DNA from: Nitrospirota bacterium | GTDB lineage: Bacteria > Nitrospirota > Nitrospiria > JACQCE01 | Assembly (NCBI GenBank): GCA_016201765.1 | Contig: JACQCE010000076.1 | Coordinates: 1-42,190, forward strand | Reading direction: 5' to 3' | DNA length: 42,190 nucleotides | In this document: one piece after another, positions 13,412 to 20,818 of the stretch | Layout: the number at the start of each line of letters is the position of its first letter | How positions within the stretch are numbered: the first letter of the stretch is position 1 | Made by a program: the position numbers and the translations under genes | Notes under the pieces: generated by a model | What the model was told of the DNA's origin: nothing | The model's database searches: none | Seen by the model: the letters and a program-made list of their open reading frames with translations, nothing else

Positions 13412-14377
13412 ATGTTGTTAAGGGCGTTGGGGCGGACGGGGCTGCGGGTGTCTGAAATCGGGTATGGCGCGTGGGGCATCGGCGGCAGCTGGTGGGGCGG
13501 GACCGATGACGATGAATCGCTGCGGGCGCTGGTCCGGGCGCAGGAACTGGGCGTGAATTTTTTCGACACGGCGTATGTCTACGGCAACGGCCACAGCGAA
13601 CAACTCATCGCCAAGGCCTTTGCGCAGACCGGCCGGCGCGGCATTGTGGCGACGAAAGTGCCGCCCAAGAACTCTCAATGGCCGGCCAAGCCGGTGCCGG
13701 CGGCCCAGGCCTTCCCCGCCGACTGGATGGTCGCCTGCACGGAACGGAGCCTGAAAAATTTGCAGACCGACTGCGTTGATCTTCAACAATTGCACGTCTG
13801 GCATGACGACTGGGTCGGCGCGCCGGAGTGGCGCGAGGCCGTCGCCAGATTGAAAAAAGATGGCAAGATCCGATTTTTCGGCGTCTCGATCAACGATTAC
13901 GAGCCGGAAAACTGCTTGAAACTGATCCAGACGGGTTTGGTGGACACGATCCAGGTCATTTATAACCTCTTCGAACAGGCGCCGGCCGAGCGGCTCTTTC
14001 CCGTCTGCCAGGAGCACCGGGTGGGGCTGATCATCCGGGTGCCGTTTGACGAGGGAAGCCTGACCGGCGCGCTGCGACCCGACACCACGTTCCCGAAGGA
14101 TGATTTCCGGGGCGACTATTTTAAGGGTGACCGTTTACGGGAGGTGTGCGAGCGGGTCAAAGCCTTCGATTTTTTGATCCGCGACGACATCACGACGCCG
14201 GCGCAGGCGGCGCTCAAATTCTGCCTGAGCCATCCCGCGGTGTCGACCGTGATTCCGGGCATGCGGAAGGTGCGCCATGTGGAAGCCAACGCGCAGGTCT
14301 CGAACGGCCGGCTGCTGTCGCCGGAGGAATTGGCGCATCTGAAGCTGCTGGCCTGGCGCCGCAACTTTTATGATTGA
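13412..14377 (+). CDS. aldo/keto reductase
   Basis: A 321-aa NADPH-type aldo/keto reductase of TIM-barrel fold. The catalytic tetrad is present: Asp52 and Tyr57 (Phe-Phe-Asp-Thr-Ala-Tyr-Val-Tyr-Gly), Lys82 (Ala-Thr-Lys-Val-Pro) and His128 (Leu-Gln-Gln-Leu-His-Val-Trp-His). The end carries Val-Ile-Pro-Gly-Met-Arg, part of the cofactor site in this family. ATG 13412 has AGGAAGGGGG upstream; earlier in-frame codons look non-native. Substrate cannot be told from sequence. It is a single gene; the following oxidoreductase has its own promoter. Confidence 0.9.
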   Translation: MLLRALGRTGLRVSEIGYGAWGIGGSWWGGTDDDESLRALVRAQELGVNFFDTAYVYGNGHSEQLIAKAFAQTGRRGIVATKVPPKNSQWPAKPVPAAQAFPADWMVACTERSLKNLQTDCVDLQQLHVWHDDWVGAPEWREAVARLKKDGKIRFFGVSINDYEPENCLKLIQTGLVDTIQVIYNLFEQAPAERLFPVCQEHRVGLIIRVPFDEGSLTGALRPDTTFPKDDFRGDYFKGDRLREVCERVKAFDFLIRDDITTPAQAALKFCLSHPAVSTVIPGMRKVRHVEANAQVSNGRLLSPEELAHLKLLAWRRNFYD

Positions 14378-14411
14378 ATCAGCTTTTTACGATTGAAGCG
14401 GCCGCCGGAGG

Positions 14412-14439
14412 TTGACAGGCTGGTTCAAATTGCTATTCT
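14412..14439 (+). promoter_or_regulatory. sigma-70 promoter for the ferredoxin-FAD oxidoreductase
   Basis: Perfect TTGACA (14412-14417), 16-base spacer, TATTCT (14434-14439). The transcript would begin about 12 bases before ATG 14458, giving a very short leader with no clear Shine-Dalgarno sequence. Confidence 0.55.
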
Positions 14440-14457
14440 ATCAATCGGACGACAGCC

Positions 14458-15762
14458 ATGCTGGATTACGCGCTCATCCTGGTTCCGCTGATTCTGGTCA
14501 GCTGGCTGTTCTACGCCCGGCTCACGCGCCGGCGGGATCGCCGGAGCCTCGCCCGGCTTGACGAGGCCGCCGCCTCGGGGCTGACGGAGCCGTTTTCCCT
14601 CCATCCCTTCATCGATCCCTATCGCTGCCTTGGCTCGGGCGCCTGCGTGCTGGCCTGCCCGGAGGGCGACGTCCTGGGGATGATCGGCGGCAAGTCCAAA
14701 CTGATCAATCCCACCCATTGCATCGGCCACGGCGCCTGCCGGGCCGCCTGTCCCCACGAGGCAATCACGCTCGTCTTCGGAACCGAGAAGCGGGGGGTCG
14801 ACATTCCCCATGTCAGTCCGACGTTTGAAACCAACGTGCCGGGGATCTTCATTGCCGGGGAGTTGGGGGGGATGGGATTGATCCGCAACGCCGTCGAGCA
14901 GGGGCGTCAGGCGATCGACTCGATCCGAAAATATCAGAAGCACCAGGCGCCGCTCGACGTCGTGATCATCGGCGCGGGGCCCGCGGGTTTTTCCGCCTCG
15001 CTGGCGGCGATGCAACACCGGTTGCGCGCGGTGACCATCGAGCAGGAGTCCCTGGGCGGTCGCGTGTTCCATTATCCCCGGGCCAAAATCGTCATGCTCC
15101 AGCCGGCCACGCTGCCGCTCGTCGGCAAGGTGAAGCTGGCAGCCACGAGCAAGGAGGCGCTGCTGGAGTTCTGGCAGGGAATCGAGCGGAAAACGGGCGT
15201 GAAGATCCAATATCACGAACGGATGGAGGAGATCGCCAGGACCGAAAAAGGCTTTGTGGTGAAGACATCCAAAGGCAGGTATGAAACGAGGACCGTCCTT
15301 CTGGCGGTCGGCCGGGGCGGCACCCCGCGCAAGCTGGGCGTGCCGGGCGAGGAGCTGGCCAAGGTCGTCTATCGGCTCATCGATCCGGAGCAGTATCGGG
15401 ACCGTCGCGTGCTGGTCGTCGGCGGCGGTGACGCGGCGTTGGAGGCCGCCTGCCGTCTGGCGGAACAGCCCGGCGCCACGGTCACCCTCTCCTACCGGGG
15501 CGAGGCCTTCGGTCGGGCCAAGCCGGCCAATCTCGAGAACGTGAAAAAGGCCGAGCGGGCCGGCCGGTTGCGGGTGTTGCTCAATTCGCAGGTGAAGTGC
15601 ATCACGCCGGAGGCGGCCGTCATCGAACAGGGAGGGGAGCAGGCGGGGAGGGAGGAACAGCTCCCCAATGACGGCGTGATCGTCTGCGCCGGCGGCGTGC
15701 TGCCGACGGAGCTGCTCAAATCGATCGGCGTGTGGGTGCAGACGAAATACGGGACGGCATAG
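14458..15762 (+). CDS. membrane-anchored ferredoxin-domain FAD/NAD(P) oxidoreductase
   Basis: 434 aa. Residues 3-20 are a membrane helix followed by a basic stretch (cytoplasmic side). Residues 50-105 form a two-cluster ferredoxin-like domain with unusual motifs: Cys57-x5-Cys63-x3-Cys67-Pro and Cys88-x5-Cys94-x3-Cys98-Pro. The second cysteine of each standard CxxCxxCxxxCP motif is replaced, by Ser60 and His91. Residues 166 onward resemble thioredoxin reductase: FAD motif Gly-Ala-Gly-Pro-Ala-Gly, Gly-Gly-Arg, and NAD(P) motif Val-Val-Gly-Gly-Gly-Asp-Ala-Ala. The redox CxxC of true thioredoxin reductases is absent. It likely passes electrons from NAD(P)H to the Fe-S domain or the reverse; the partner is unknown. 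Confidence 0.85.
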   Translation: MLDYALILVPLILVSWLFYARLTRRRDRRSLARLDEAAASGLTEPFSLHPFIDPYRCLGSGACVLACPEGDVLGMIGGKSKLINPTHCIGHGACRAACPHEAITLVFGTEKRGVDIPHVSPTFETNVPGIFIAGELGGMGLIRNAVEQGRQAIDSIRKYQKHQAPLDVVIIGAGPAGFSASLAAMQHRLRAVTIEQESLGGRVFHYPRAKIVMLQPATLPLVGKVKLAATSKEALLEFWQGIERKTGVKIQYHERMEEIARTEKGFVVKTSKGRYETRTVLLAVGRGGTPRKLGVPGEELAKVVYRLIDPEQYRDRRVLVVGGGDAALEAACRLAEQPGATVTLSYRGEAFGRAKPANLENVKKAERAGRLRVLLNSQVKCITPEAAVIEQGGEQAGREEQLPNDGVIVCAGGVLPTELLKSIGVWVQTKYGTA

Positions 15763-15765
15763 AAT

Positions 15766-15842
15766 AAAGGGGACAGGCTACTTTTTTGCTGATTGATCCC
15801 AGCACAATGCATATTGCAGGAAAAAAGTAGCCTGTCCCCTTT
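15766..15842. repeat. REP-like element with 22-bp perfect inverted repeat
   Basis: Arms at 15766-15787 and 15821-15842 are perfect complements; each contains GGGGACAGGCTACTTTTTT or its complement. The loop is 33 bases. It starts 4 bases after the oxidoreductase stop, and the right arm ends in a T run, so it can also terminate transcription. Related-looking GGGGAC phrases occur in the MITE copies at 25569 and 36534. No REP-associated tyrosine transposase is in the window. Confidence 0.8.
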
Positions 15843-15856
15843 TTATCGGTATCGCC

Positions 15857-15885
15857 TTGACGGCCCTGAAGCGCTATGTTACAGT
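15857..15885 (+). promoter_or_regulatory. sigma-70 promoter for the copper cluster
   Basis: TTGACG (15857-15862), 17-base spacer, TACAGT (15880-15885). It follows the REP-like hairpin and precedes ATG 15905 by about 20 bases, so the copper genes can be transcribed independently of the oxidoreductase. Confidence 0.5.
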
Positions 15886-15904
15886 CCTGCCAGATTCGAG
15901 GTCG

Positions 15905-16234
15905 ATGGTGATACACGGTCTGCGCACACCCCGAATCACATCCAGGGCGCTTGCCCTCTGCCTGGTCGCAGGCTATCTGACGTTTGCGACCGTCGCCGCG
16001 ACCTGCGTCGACCATCAAGCCGGTTCCCACCATCACGCCGGCCCGTCCGCCCATCACCATCCCCTCTGCGGCGAAACCCAATGCAGCGGCGCGGCGATCG
16101 TGGCCGACGGGCAGTCGGCGCTTGCCGGCCCGCCAACCTGCTCGGGATTGGTTGCGGTGGCCGCCGTTGTATCGATCACCCCGCTCAGCGTCTCGCTCGC
16201 GCCCTCTCGCGCGCCGCCGTTCCTCCTCTCCTAG
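15905..16234 (+). CDS. small His-rich secreted or membrane protein, probably metal-related
   Basis: A 109-aa protein. Residues 13-33 form a signal peptide or membrane helix. A His/Cys-rich segment follows (Cys-Val-Asp-His-Gln, His-His-His, His-His-His-Pro-Leu-Cys-Gly), then a hydrophobic stretch near the C-terminus. The layout resembles small periplasmic metal-binding proteins (DUF2946-like) found beside copper genes, but I cannot assign the family firmly. It is the first gene of a group running to CopD and may buffer or sense copper. GAGG lies 3 bases before the ATG, closer than usual. Confidence 0.5.
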   Translation: MVIHGLRTPRITSRALALCLVAGYLTFATVAATCVDHQAGSHHHAGPSAHHHPLCGETQCSGAAIVADGQSALAGPPTCSGLVAVAAVVSITPLSVSLAPSRAPPFLLS

Positions 16235-16319
16235 TCAGTTTCTGCATTCGCATACTGGCGCCCACGGTCTCGATTCGCCGTGCGGTTGAATTCATTCATC
16301 AGAGAGGAGCGAGGCAATC

Positions 16320-17216
16320 ATGCGGACGATGGTGTTACGTGCAGTGATGGTGTTGTGCGGAGTCTGTTTCTCACTGTGGCAGGCGGCGCCCGTCTGGGCG
16401 CACGGTTTTGCCGGCCAGCGGTTTTTCCCGGAACCGCTGGTGATGGAGGATCCCTTTGCCGCCGATGAAATGGACCTGGCGGCGATCCACTATCTGCGCG
16501 GCAAGGATGAGCGGGAGCTGTCCATCGGCGTTGAGCTGCAGAAACGGCTCACGCCCACGATCGGCGTCGCCGTTGGGGCGGAATACGCGCTGATCAATCC
16601 GCTGGACCCCACCGAGCCGAACATGAGCGGTTTTACCAATCCGGAATTCGCCCTCAAATGGGTGCCCCATATCAGCGCAGAGCATGAATCTGTGGTCGGC
16701 CTGCAGGTGGCCGTGGCGCCGAACATCGGCAACCACAATGTCAGCGAGGAGCATTCGACGATTCACGTCCAGGCCGCCTTTGGCCGGGGGCTTGGCGACC
16801 TGCCGGCCTCGCTGTCCGCGTTGCGGCCGCTCGCCATCGAAGGGGCGGCGGGACTGGAAACGCCACTCGGTGCCACCGACCCCGAAGGGACGCTGCTGAC
16901 CTATAACGTTGCGCTTCAATACAGCCTGCTCTACCTGCAGTCGTTCGTGAAGGATGTGGGGTTGCCCTGGCCGTTGAACCGGCTCTTCCCAACGGTCGAG
17001 TTCAGCGGTGAGATGCCCGTCAGCGGGGCCGGGAAGGGGCGGACCATGGCCTACGCCTATCCCGGCTTGGTCTTTACGGGCAAAAAGGTGGAGCTGGGGA
17101 TTGAAGCGCAGATACCGCTCAACGATGATTCCGGCGACAATGTCGGCGTCCTGGGGTTGATTCACCTCTTCCTTGACGATATGGCACCCTCGGTGTTTCA
17201 TCCCCTGTTCGAATGA
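16320..17216 (+). CDS. putative outer-membrane barrel protein of the copper cluster
   Basis: 298 aa with a clear signal peptide (hydrophobic to residue 26, cleavage after Val-Trp-Ala). The mature protein starts His-Gly-Phe-Ala-Gly-Gln-Arg-Phe-Phe-Pro and continues with alternating polar/hydrophobic strands and a C-terminal aromatic Phe, which fits an outer-membrane beta barrel. Similar secreted proteins stand beside CopC/CopD genes. AGGAG lies about 9 bases upstream of ATG 16320. CopC starts 4 bases after its stop. Transport of copper or of a chelate across the outer membrane is a reasonable guess, not shown by the sequence. Confidence 0.6.
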   Translation: MRTMVLRAVMVLCGVCFSLWQAAPVWAHGFAGQRFFPEPLVMEDPFAADEMDLAAIHYLRGKDERELSIGVELQKRLTPTIGVAVGAEYALINPLDPTEPNMSGFTNPEFALKWVPHISAEHESVVGLQVAVAPNIGNHNVSEEHSTIHVQAAFGRGLGDLPASLSALRPLAIEGAAGLETPLGATDPEGTLLTYNVALQYSLLYLQSFVKDVGLPWPLNRLFPTVEFSGEMPVSGAGKGRTMAYAYPGLVFTGKKVELGIEAQIPLNDDSGDNVGVLGLIHLFLDDMAPSVFHPLFE

Positions 17217-17220
17217 GCGC

Positions 17221-17604
17221 ATGAACCGAAACGTATCGGCGATCATGTGGGGACTTGGCGTGGGCCTCTGGCTGGGGCTGACCTCCGGTCATGCGTGGGC
17301 CCACGCCTTCCCCGATCATTCGGAGCCCCACGTGGGGGCGGAGGTTACAAGCGCTCCCTCGACGGTGCGGATCTGGTTTGACGGCCGTTTGGAGCCGCTC
17401 TTCAGCACCATTCACGTGATGGATCACCAGGGCCGGCGCGTGGATACGGGCCCCGGCGGCGTGGATCCTGACGATCCCACCCTCCTGACGACGGCGATGC
17501 CGCCGGTCCCGCCGGGCGTCTACACCGTCGCGTGGGACGTCGTCTCCGTGGACGGCCACCACACCGAGGGGAAATTTAATTTTACAATCTTGGGTGGCTC
17601 GTGA
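17221..17604 (+). CDS. copC: copper resistance protein CopC
   Basis: 127 aa: signal peptide 1-27 ending His-Ala-Trp-Ala, then a mature N-terminus His-Ala-Phe-Pro. In CopC proteins that first His, with its free amino group, binds Cu(II). The second part of the site is visible as Ser-Val-Asp-Gly-His-His-Thr-Glu-Gly near the C-terminus. There is no Met-rich Cu(I) site, so this is the Cu(II)-only type. ATG 17221 is preferred because the signal peptide begins there. The stop overlaps the copD start (GTGA). Confidence 0.92.
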   Translation: MNRNVSAIMWGLGVGLWLGLTSGHAWAHAFPDHSEPHVGAEVTSAPSTVRIWFDGRLEPLFSTIHVMDHQGRRVDTGPGGVDPDDPTLLTTAMPPVPPGVYTVAWDVVSVDGHHTEGKFNFTILGGS

Positions 17605-18635
17605 GCGACATGGAACTGTCGTTCAGCCATCTCCTCACGGGCTCGCTCCTGCGGGCGCTGGCGCTGATTCCGCTCATTGTGATGATGGGCTGGCTTGGTT
17701 TTTTGGCCGTGGTCGTCCGATCGGACGGCCTTGGCGTGCCGGGGGAGGGTCGGCGGCTCGTGAAGCGGTGGGATCGTTGGCTGGCCATCGGGACGCTGAG
17801 TGTAATTCCGGTGGTCTTGGTCGTCGGATTCGCCCATCAATCGATGATGATGAGCCGCCGCTCGTTGGGTGAACTGGGTCCATTCCTCTGGCCGATTCTG
17901 ACGCAGACGCATCTCGGCCGCGTGGCGATCGGCCAGGCGCTGTTGTGGATGGGTCTGGTGTGGGTCTGGAGCCGTGGCCGGATGGAAGCCGATCCTCTGC
18001 CCGATACAATAGACCGGCGCCTCGGCCTGCTGCTCGGCCTGGGCGCGCTCTTCTGCCTGACCCAGTCGCTGACCGGTCACGCGGCCGATCGGGGCGACTG
18101 GTCGGTGGACGTGCTGGCTGACTGGTTCCATCTGCTGGCCGTTTCGTTCTGGGCCGGCGGCGTCGTCCCACTCGCCCTGCTGGTGCCGGCGTTGATGCGA
18201 CGGTGCGGGCCGGTCGAAGCGAAGGCGGTGCTCATTCGTGCGCTGGAGCGGTTTTCTCCCCTGGCGATGACGTGTGTGGCGGTGCTGGTGTCCGCCGGCC
18301 TCTTCAATGCGTTCCGGCGTGGCGTCACGCTGCCGACGCTGGTGGACTCGACCTATGGCGGGATGCTGGCGCTGAAAATTGCCTTGACGGTGGTGGCAGT
18401 CGGACTGGGTGGGGTGAGCCGGTTTGTGGTGCTGCCGCGCCTGCGTCGAAACGCCCCAACGGATCAAACCTCCGGGACGTCACTGTTCCGGCGCGCCATC
18501 TCCGCTGAGGCCGGCGTGACGGCGATCGTGATACTGCTTGCGGCCATCCTCACGCAGACGCCGCCGTCCGGCACCGTCTCCATGACGACGGCCCCCATGC
18601 ATCATCCCCCCATGGAGCATCAGCAGGCCCGGTGA
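17601..18635 (+). CDS. copD: copper resistance membrane protein CopD
   Basis: 344 aa with about eight membrane helices and the CopD-domain features: Gly-His-Ala-Ala near residue 155, His-Leu-Leu-Ala-Val-Ser-Phe-Trp-Ala-Gly-Gly, and Arg-Phe-Ser-Pro-Leu-Ala. CopD works with CopC, probably bringing copper across the inner membrane. The C-terminus ends in a Met/His-rich tail (Met-His-His-Pro-Pro-Met-Glu-His), a likely copper ligand set. GTG 17601 overlaps the copC stop; ATG 17610 is an alternative. The dispersed repeat copy B begins at the stop codon itself. Confidence 0.9.
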   Translation: MSDMELSFSHLLTGSLLRALALIPLIVMMGWLGFLAVVVRSDGLGVPGEGRRLVKRWDRWLAIGTLSVIPVVLVVGFAHQSMMMSRRSLGELGPFLWPILTQTHLGRVAIGQALLWMGLVWVWSRGRMEADPLPDTIDRRLGLLLGLGALFCLTQSLTGHAADRGDWSVDVLADWFHLLAVSFWAGGVVPLALLVPALMRRCGPVEAKAVLIRALERFSPLAMTCVAVLVSAGLFNAFRRGVTLPTLVDSTYGGMLALKIALTVVAVGLGGVSRFVVLPRLRRNAPTDQTSGTSLFRRAISAEAGVTAIVILLAAILTQTPPSGTVSMTTAPMHHPPMEHQQAR

Positions 18636-18757
18636 AAAAGTCCATCTGCTGCGTTCTCGGCCCTTCGGGAATCCTCACGTACAACACAGTACGCTCCGGT
18701 TCTCTCAGGGCCTGCGGCCTCGGGGCACCCGCGTCAGCGGGTCGTGGAACTTTTTGA
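18633..18757. repeat. dispersed palindromic repeat, copy B
   Basis: Reverse-oriented relative of 4110-4257. It opens TGAAAAAGTCCATCTGCTGC (complement of the right arm of copy A), contains GCGTTCTCGG and CTGCGGCCTCGGGGCACCCG, and ends CGTGGAACTTTTTGA. The first TGA is the copD stop codon, so the insertion lies exactly at the end of the gene. Length is about 125 bp; the middle differs from copy A. Confidence 0.8.
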
Positions 18758-18797
18758 CCGGCCTGCCTGCAGACGCGTTATTCAACACCCTGTTAGA

Positions 18798-19391
18798 TCA
18801 TTGCGGTGGCGTCAGGAGTTCAGCCACCGCGCGGCGCAATTCGTCTTCATCCAGGCTTGATCGAATGGCGTCGGCCATCCGGCGGTCGACGGCGATGTCC
18901 ATCCCGTGGGTCGATTCGATCGGCTCGTCACGGGCGAGCCGGTCCATGAACTCGTCATACCGGCGCTGGTGCGCGAGCGTCAGCCAGCCGTCGCCCATCA
19001 GCTCCGCCTCCCACTGTGTCCGGGCCGCGCTCTTGACCGGCCGGTGTTCGGCGATTGCCTGCTGTGCGTCGGTCCAGAAGAGTCTCGGCCCCTGACCGAT
19101 CTTGAGGAAGATCGGCTCGAGTCCGCGCCGGACGGCCGCCGGCTCGACCCTGTGCGGGCGCAGAATCTCCCAGGCGCGTTTGCGCGCCTCCTCCATCGTC
19201 TCCTGCGGCGCCTCCGCGATCGTCAGCACCGCCTCCGCCAGTTGCGCGCGCTCGGTTGATGAGAGGTCGGCCGGATTGAACGAAGCCTGATGCGGCGGGC
19301 GAAACGGTCCGGCAACCCATGCCGCGATCAGCACCACCGGCAGCGAGGCGATGATCGCCGCCAACAGGCCCGGACGGGGGAGGGGCTTCAT
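18798..19391 (-). CDS. single-pass membrane protein of unknown function in a two-component operon
   Basis: 197 aa. Residues 9-28 are one hydrophobic helix (signal anchor); the rest is a charged, helical domain rich in Ala, Arg and Glu without known motifs. Its ATG overlaps the stop of the response regulator gene (ATGA), so it is the third gene of the kinase-regulator operon. It may be a periplasmic accessory or sensor for the kinase. That is inference from coupling; I do not recognise the family. Confidence 0.6.
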   Translation of the reverse strand: MKPLPRPGLLAAIIASLPVVLIAAWVAGPFRPPHQASFNPADLSSTERAQLAEAVLTIAEAPQETMEEARKRAWEILRPHRVEPAAVRRGLEPIFLKIGQGPRLFWTDAQQAIAEHRPVKSAARTQWEAELMGDGWLTLAHQRRYDEFMDRLARDEPIESTHGMDIAVDRRMADAIRSSLDEDELRRAVAELLTPPQ

Positions 19392-20818
19392 GCGGCGGGC
19401 GATTGGTCCTGCGCGGACAAGCCCAGCCGGCGGATTTTCAGGCGTAGAGTTTTGTAATCGATCTGCAGGAGCTTGGCCGCCTTCACCCTGTTCCAGTCGG
19501 TGGCCCGGAGGGCGTCGAGAATCGCCCGTTTCTCCGCTTCCTCGGCCGCCTGCCGGCTGACATCCATCAGTGAGTCATGCGACGGTGGGGAGGGGGGCGG
19601 GGGCGGAACAGGGGAAGCGGATTGAAGGAGCGGTGCGGATTGCGGCGCCGCCGTGACGGGATGGATGTGGAGCTCGTGCGGCGTGATGACCGAACCGTCG
19701 GAGAGGATCACGGCCCGTTCGAGGAGGTTCTCCAGCTCCCGGACGTTGCCCGGATAGTCGTACTGGGTCAGGAGGGCGACGGCGTCGGGGGAGAGCGTCA
19801 TCCGTCGTTTGCCTTCCGTGTGAAATTTCTCCAGGAAATAATCGGCCAGCAGCGGAATGTCCTCCTTGCGCTCCCTCAACGGCGGCAGGGTGAGGGGGAC
19901 GATGTTGAGCCGGTAGTAGAGATCCTCGCGGAAACGGCCGGCCCGGACTTCGTCGCGCAGCGGTTTGTTCGTCGCGGCGAGAATCCGGACGTCGACCCGG
20001 TGGGTGCGCGTGCCGCCGAGCCGTTCGAACTCCTTCGACTGGAGCACGCGGAGCAGCTTGCCCTGGATCTCGGCGGTCAATTCGGCCACCTCGTCGAGGA
20101 ACAGCGTCCCCCGGTCGGCCAGCTCGAACCGGCCCGCCTTCGCCCCGGTCGCGCCGGTAAACGCGCCCTTCTCGTAGCCGAAAAATTCGCTTTCCATGAT
20201 GCTGTCCGGGATCGCCGCGCAGTTGACCGCGATGAACGGCGCCTCCCGCCTCGGGCTCATCTGATGAATAATCCGGGCCACCAGCTCCTTGCCGGTCCCC
20301 GTTTCCCCATCGATCAGCACCGTGGCCTTGTCGTCCTGGGCGATTTTGGCCATCATCTTGTAGATTTTCCGCATCACCTCGCTGCGGCCGATCAGCGTGG
20401 AGGCCGCCAGGCGCAGCCCCAGCTCCTCGCGCAGATAGACGTTCTCCCGGCTGAGCTCCAGGTGCTTCATCGCCCGCTGGACGGCGATCAGCAGCTCCTC
20501 CTTGGAGAAGGGCTTGGTCACGTAGTCGAAGGCGCCGTGGCGCATGGCGTTGACGGCCGTCTCGATCGTCCCGTAGGCCGTCATGATGATGACCGTCAGA
20601 TCGGGATGAATTTTCCTCAACTCGCGCAGCAATTCGACGCCGTCCATGCCGGGCATTTTCAGATCGCAGATCACCAGATCGAACGACTGGCGCTGCGCCA
20701 GCGCCAGGGCCTGCGCGGGCTGGGTGTGCGTGGTGACGTCGAACCCCTCGTGGGTCAGGATTTCGCCCAGAATGCCGGCCTGCACCGGCTCGTCATCGAC
20801 AATGAGGACGTTATGCAC
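19388..20818 (-). CDS. NtrC-family sigma-54-dependent response regulator
   Basis: 476 aa from GTG 20818, which overlaps the kinase stop by 8 bases. Receiver domain at 3-115 with acidic pair Asp8/Asp9 and phosphoacceptor Asp52 (Cys-Asp-Leu-Lys-Met-Pro-Gly). AAA+ domain about 140-375 with Gly-Glu-Thr-Gly-Thr-Gly-Lys-Glu (Walker A) and the sigma-54 contact motif Gly-Ala-Phe-Thr-Gly-Ala. Fis-type helix-turn-helix at the end ([10 protein letters not shown]). The open frame extends further upstream, but those residues lie inside the kinase gene. Likely targets are the two sigma-54-type promoters in the intergenic region at 22365-22667. Confidence 0.95.
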   Translation of the reverse strand: MHNVLIVDDEPVQAGILGEILTHEGFDVTTHTQPAQALALAQRQSFDLVICDLKMPGMDGVELLRELRKIHPDLTVIIMTAYGTIETAVNAMRHGAFDYVTKPFSKEELLIAVQRAMKHLELSRENVYLREELGLRLAASTLIGRSEVMRKIYKMMAKIAQDDKATVLIDGETGTGKELVARIIHQMSPRREAPFIAVNCAAIPDSIMESEFFGYEKGAFTGATGAKAGRFELADRGTLFLDEVAELTAEIQGKLLRVLQSKEFERLGGTRTHRVDVRILAATNKPLRDEVRAGRFREDLYYRLNIVPLTLPPLRERKEDIPLLADYFLEKFHTEGKRRMTLSPDAVALLTQYDYPGNVRELENLLERAVILSDGSVITPHELHIHPVTAAPQSAPLLQSASPVPPPPPSPPSHDSLMDVSRQAAEEAEKRAILDALRATDWNRVKAAKLLQIDYKTLRLKIRRLGLSAQDQSPAA

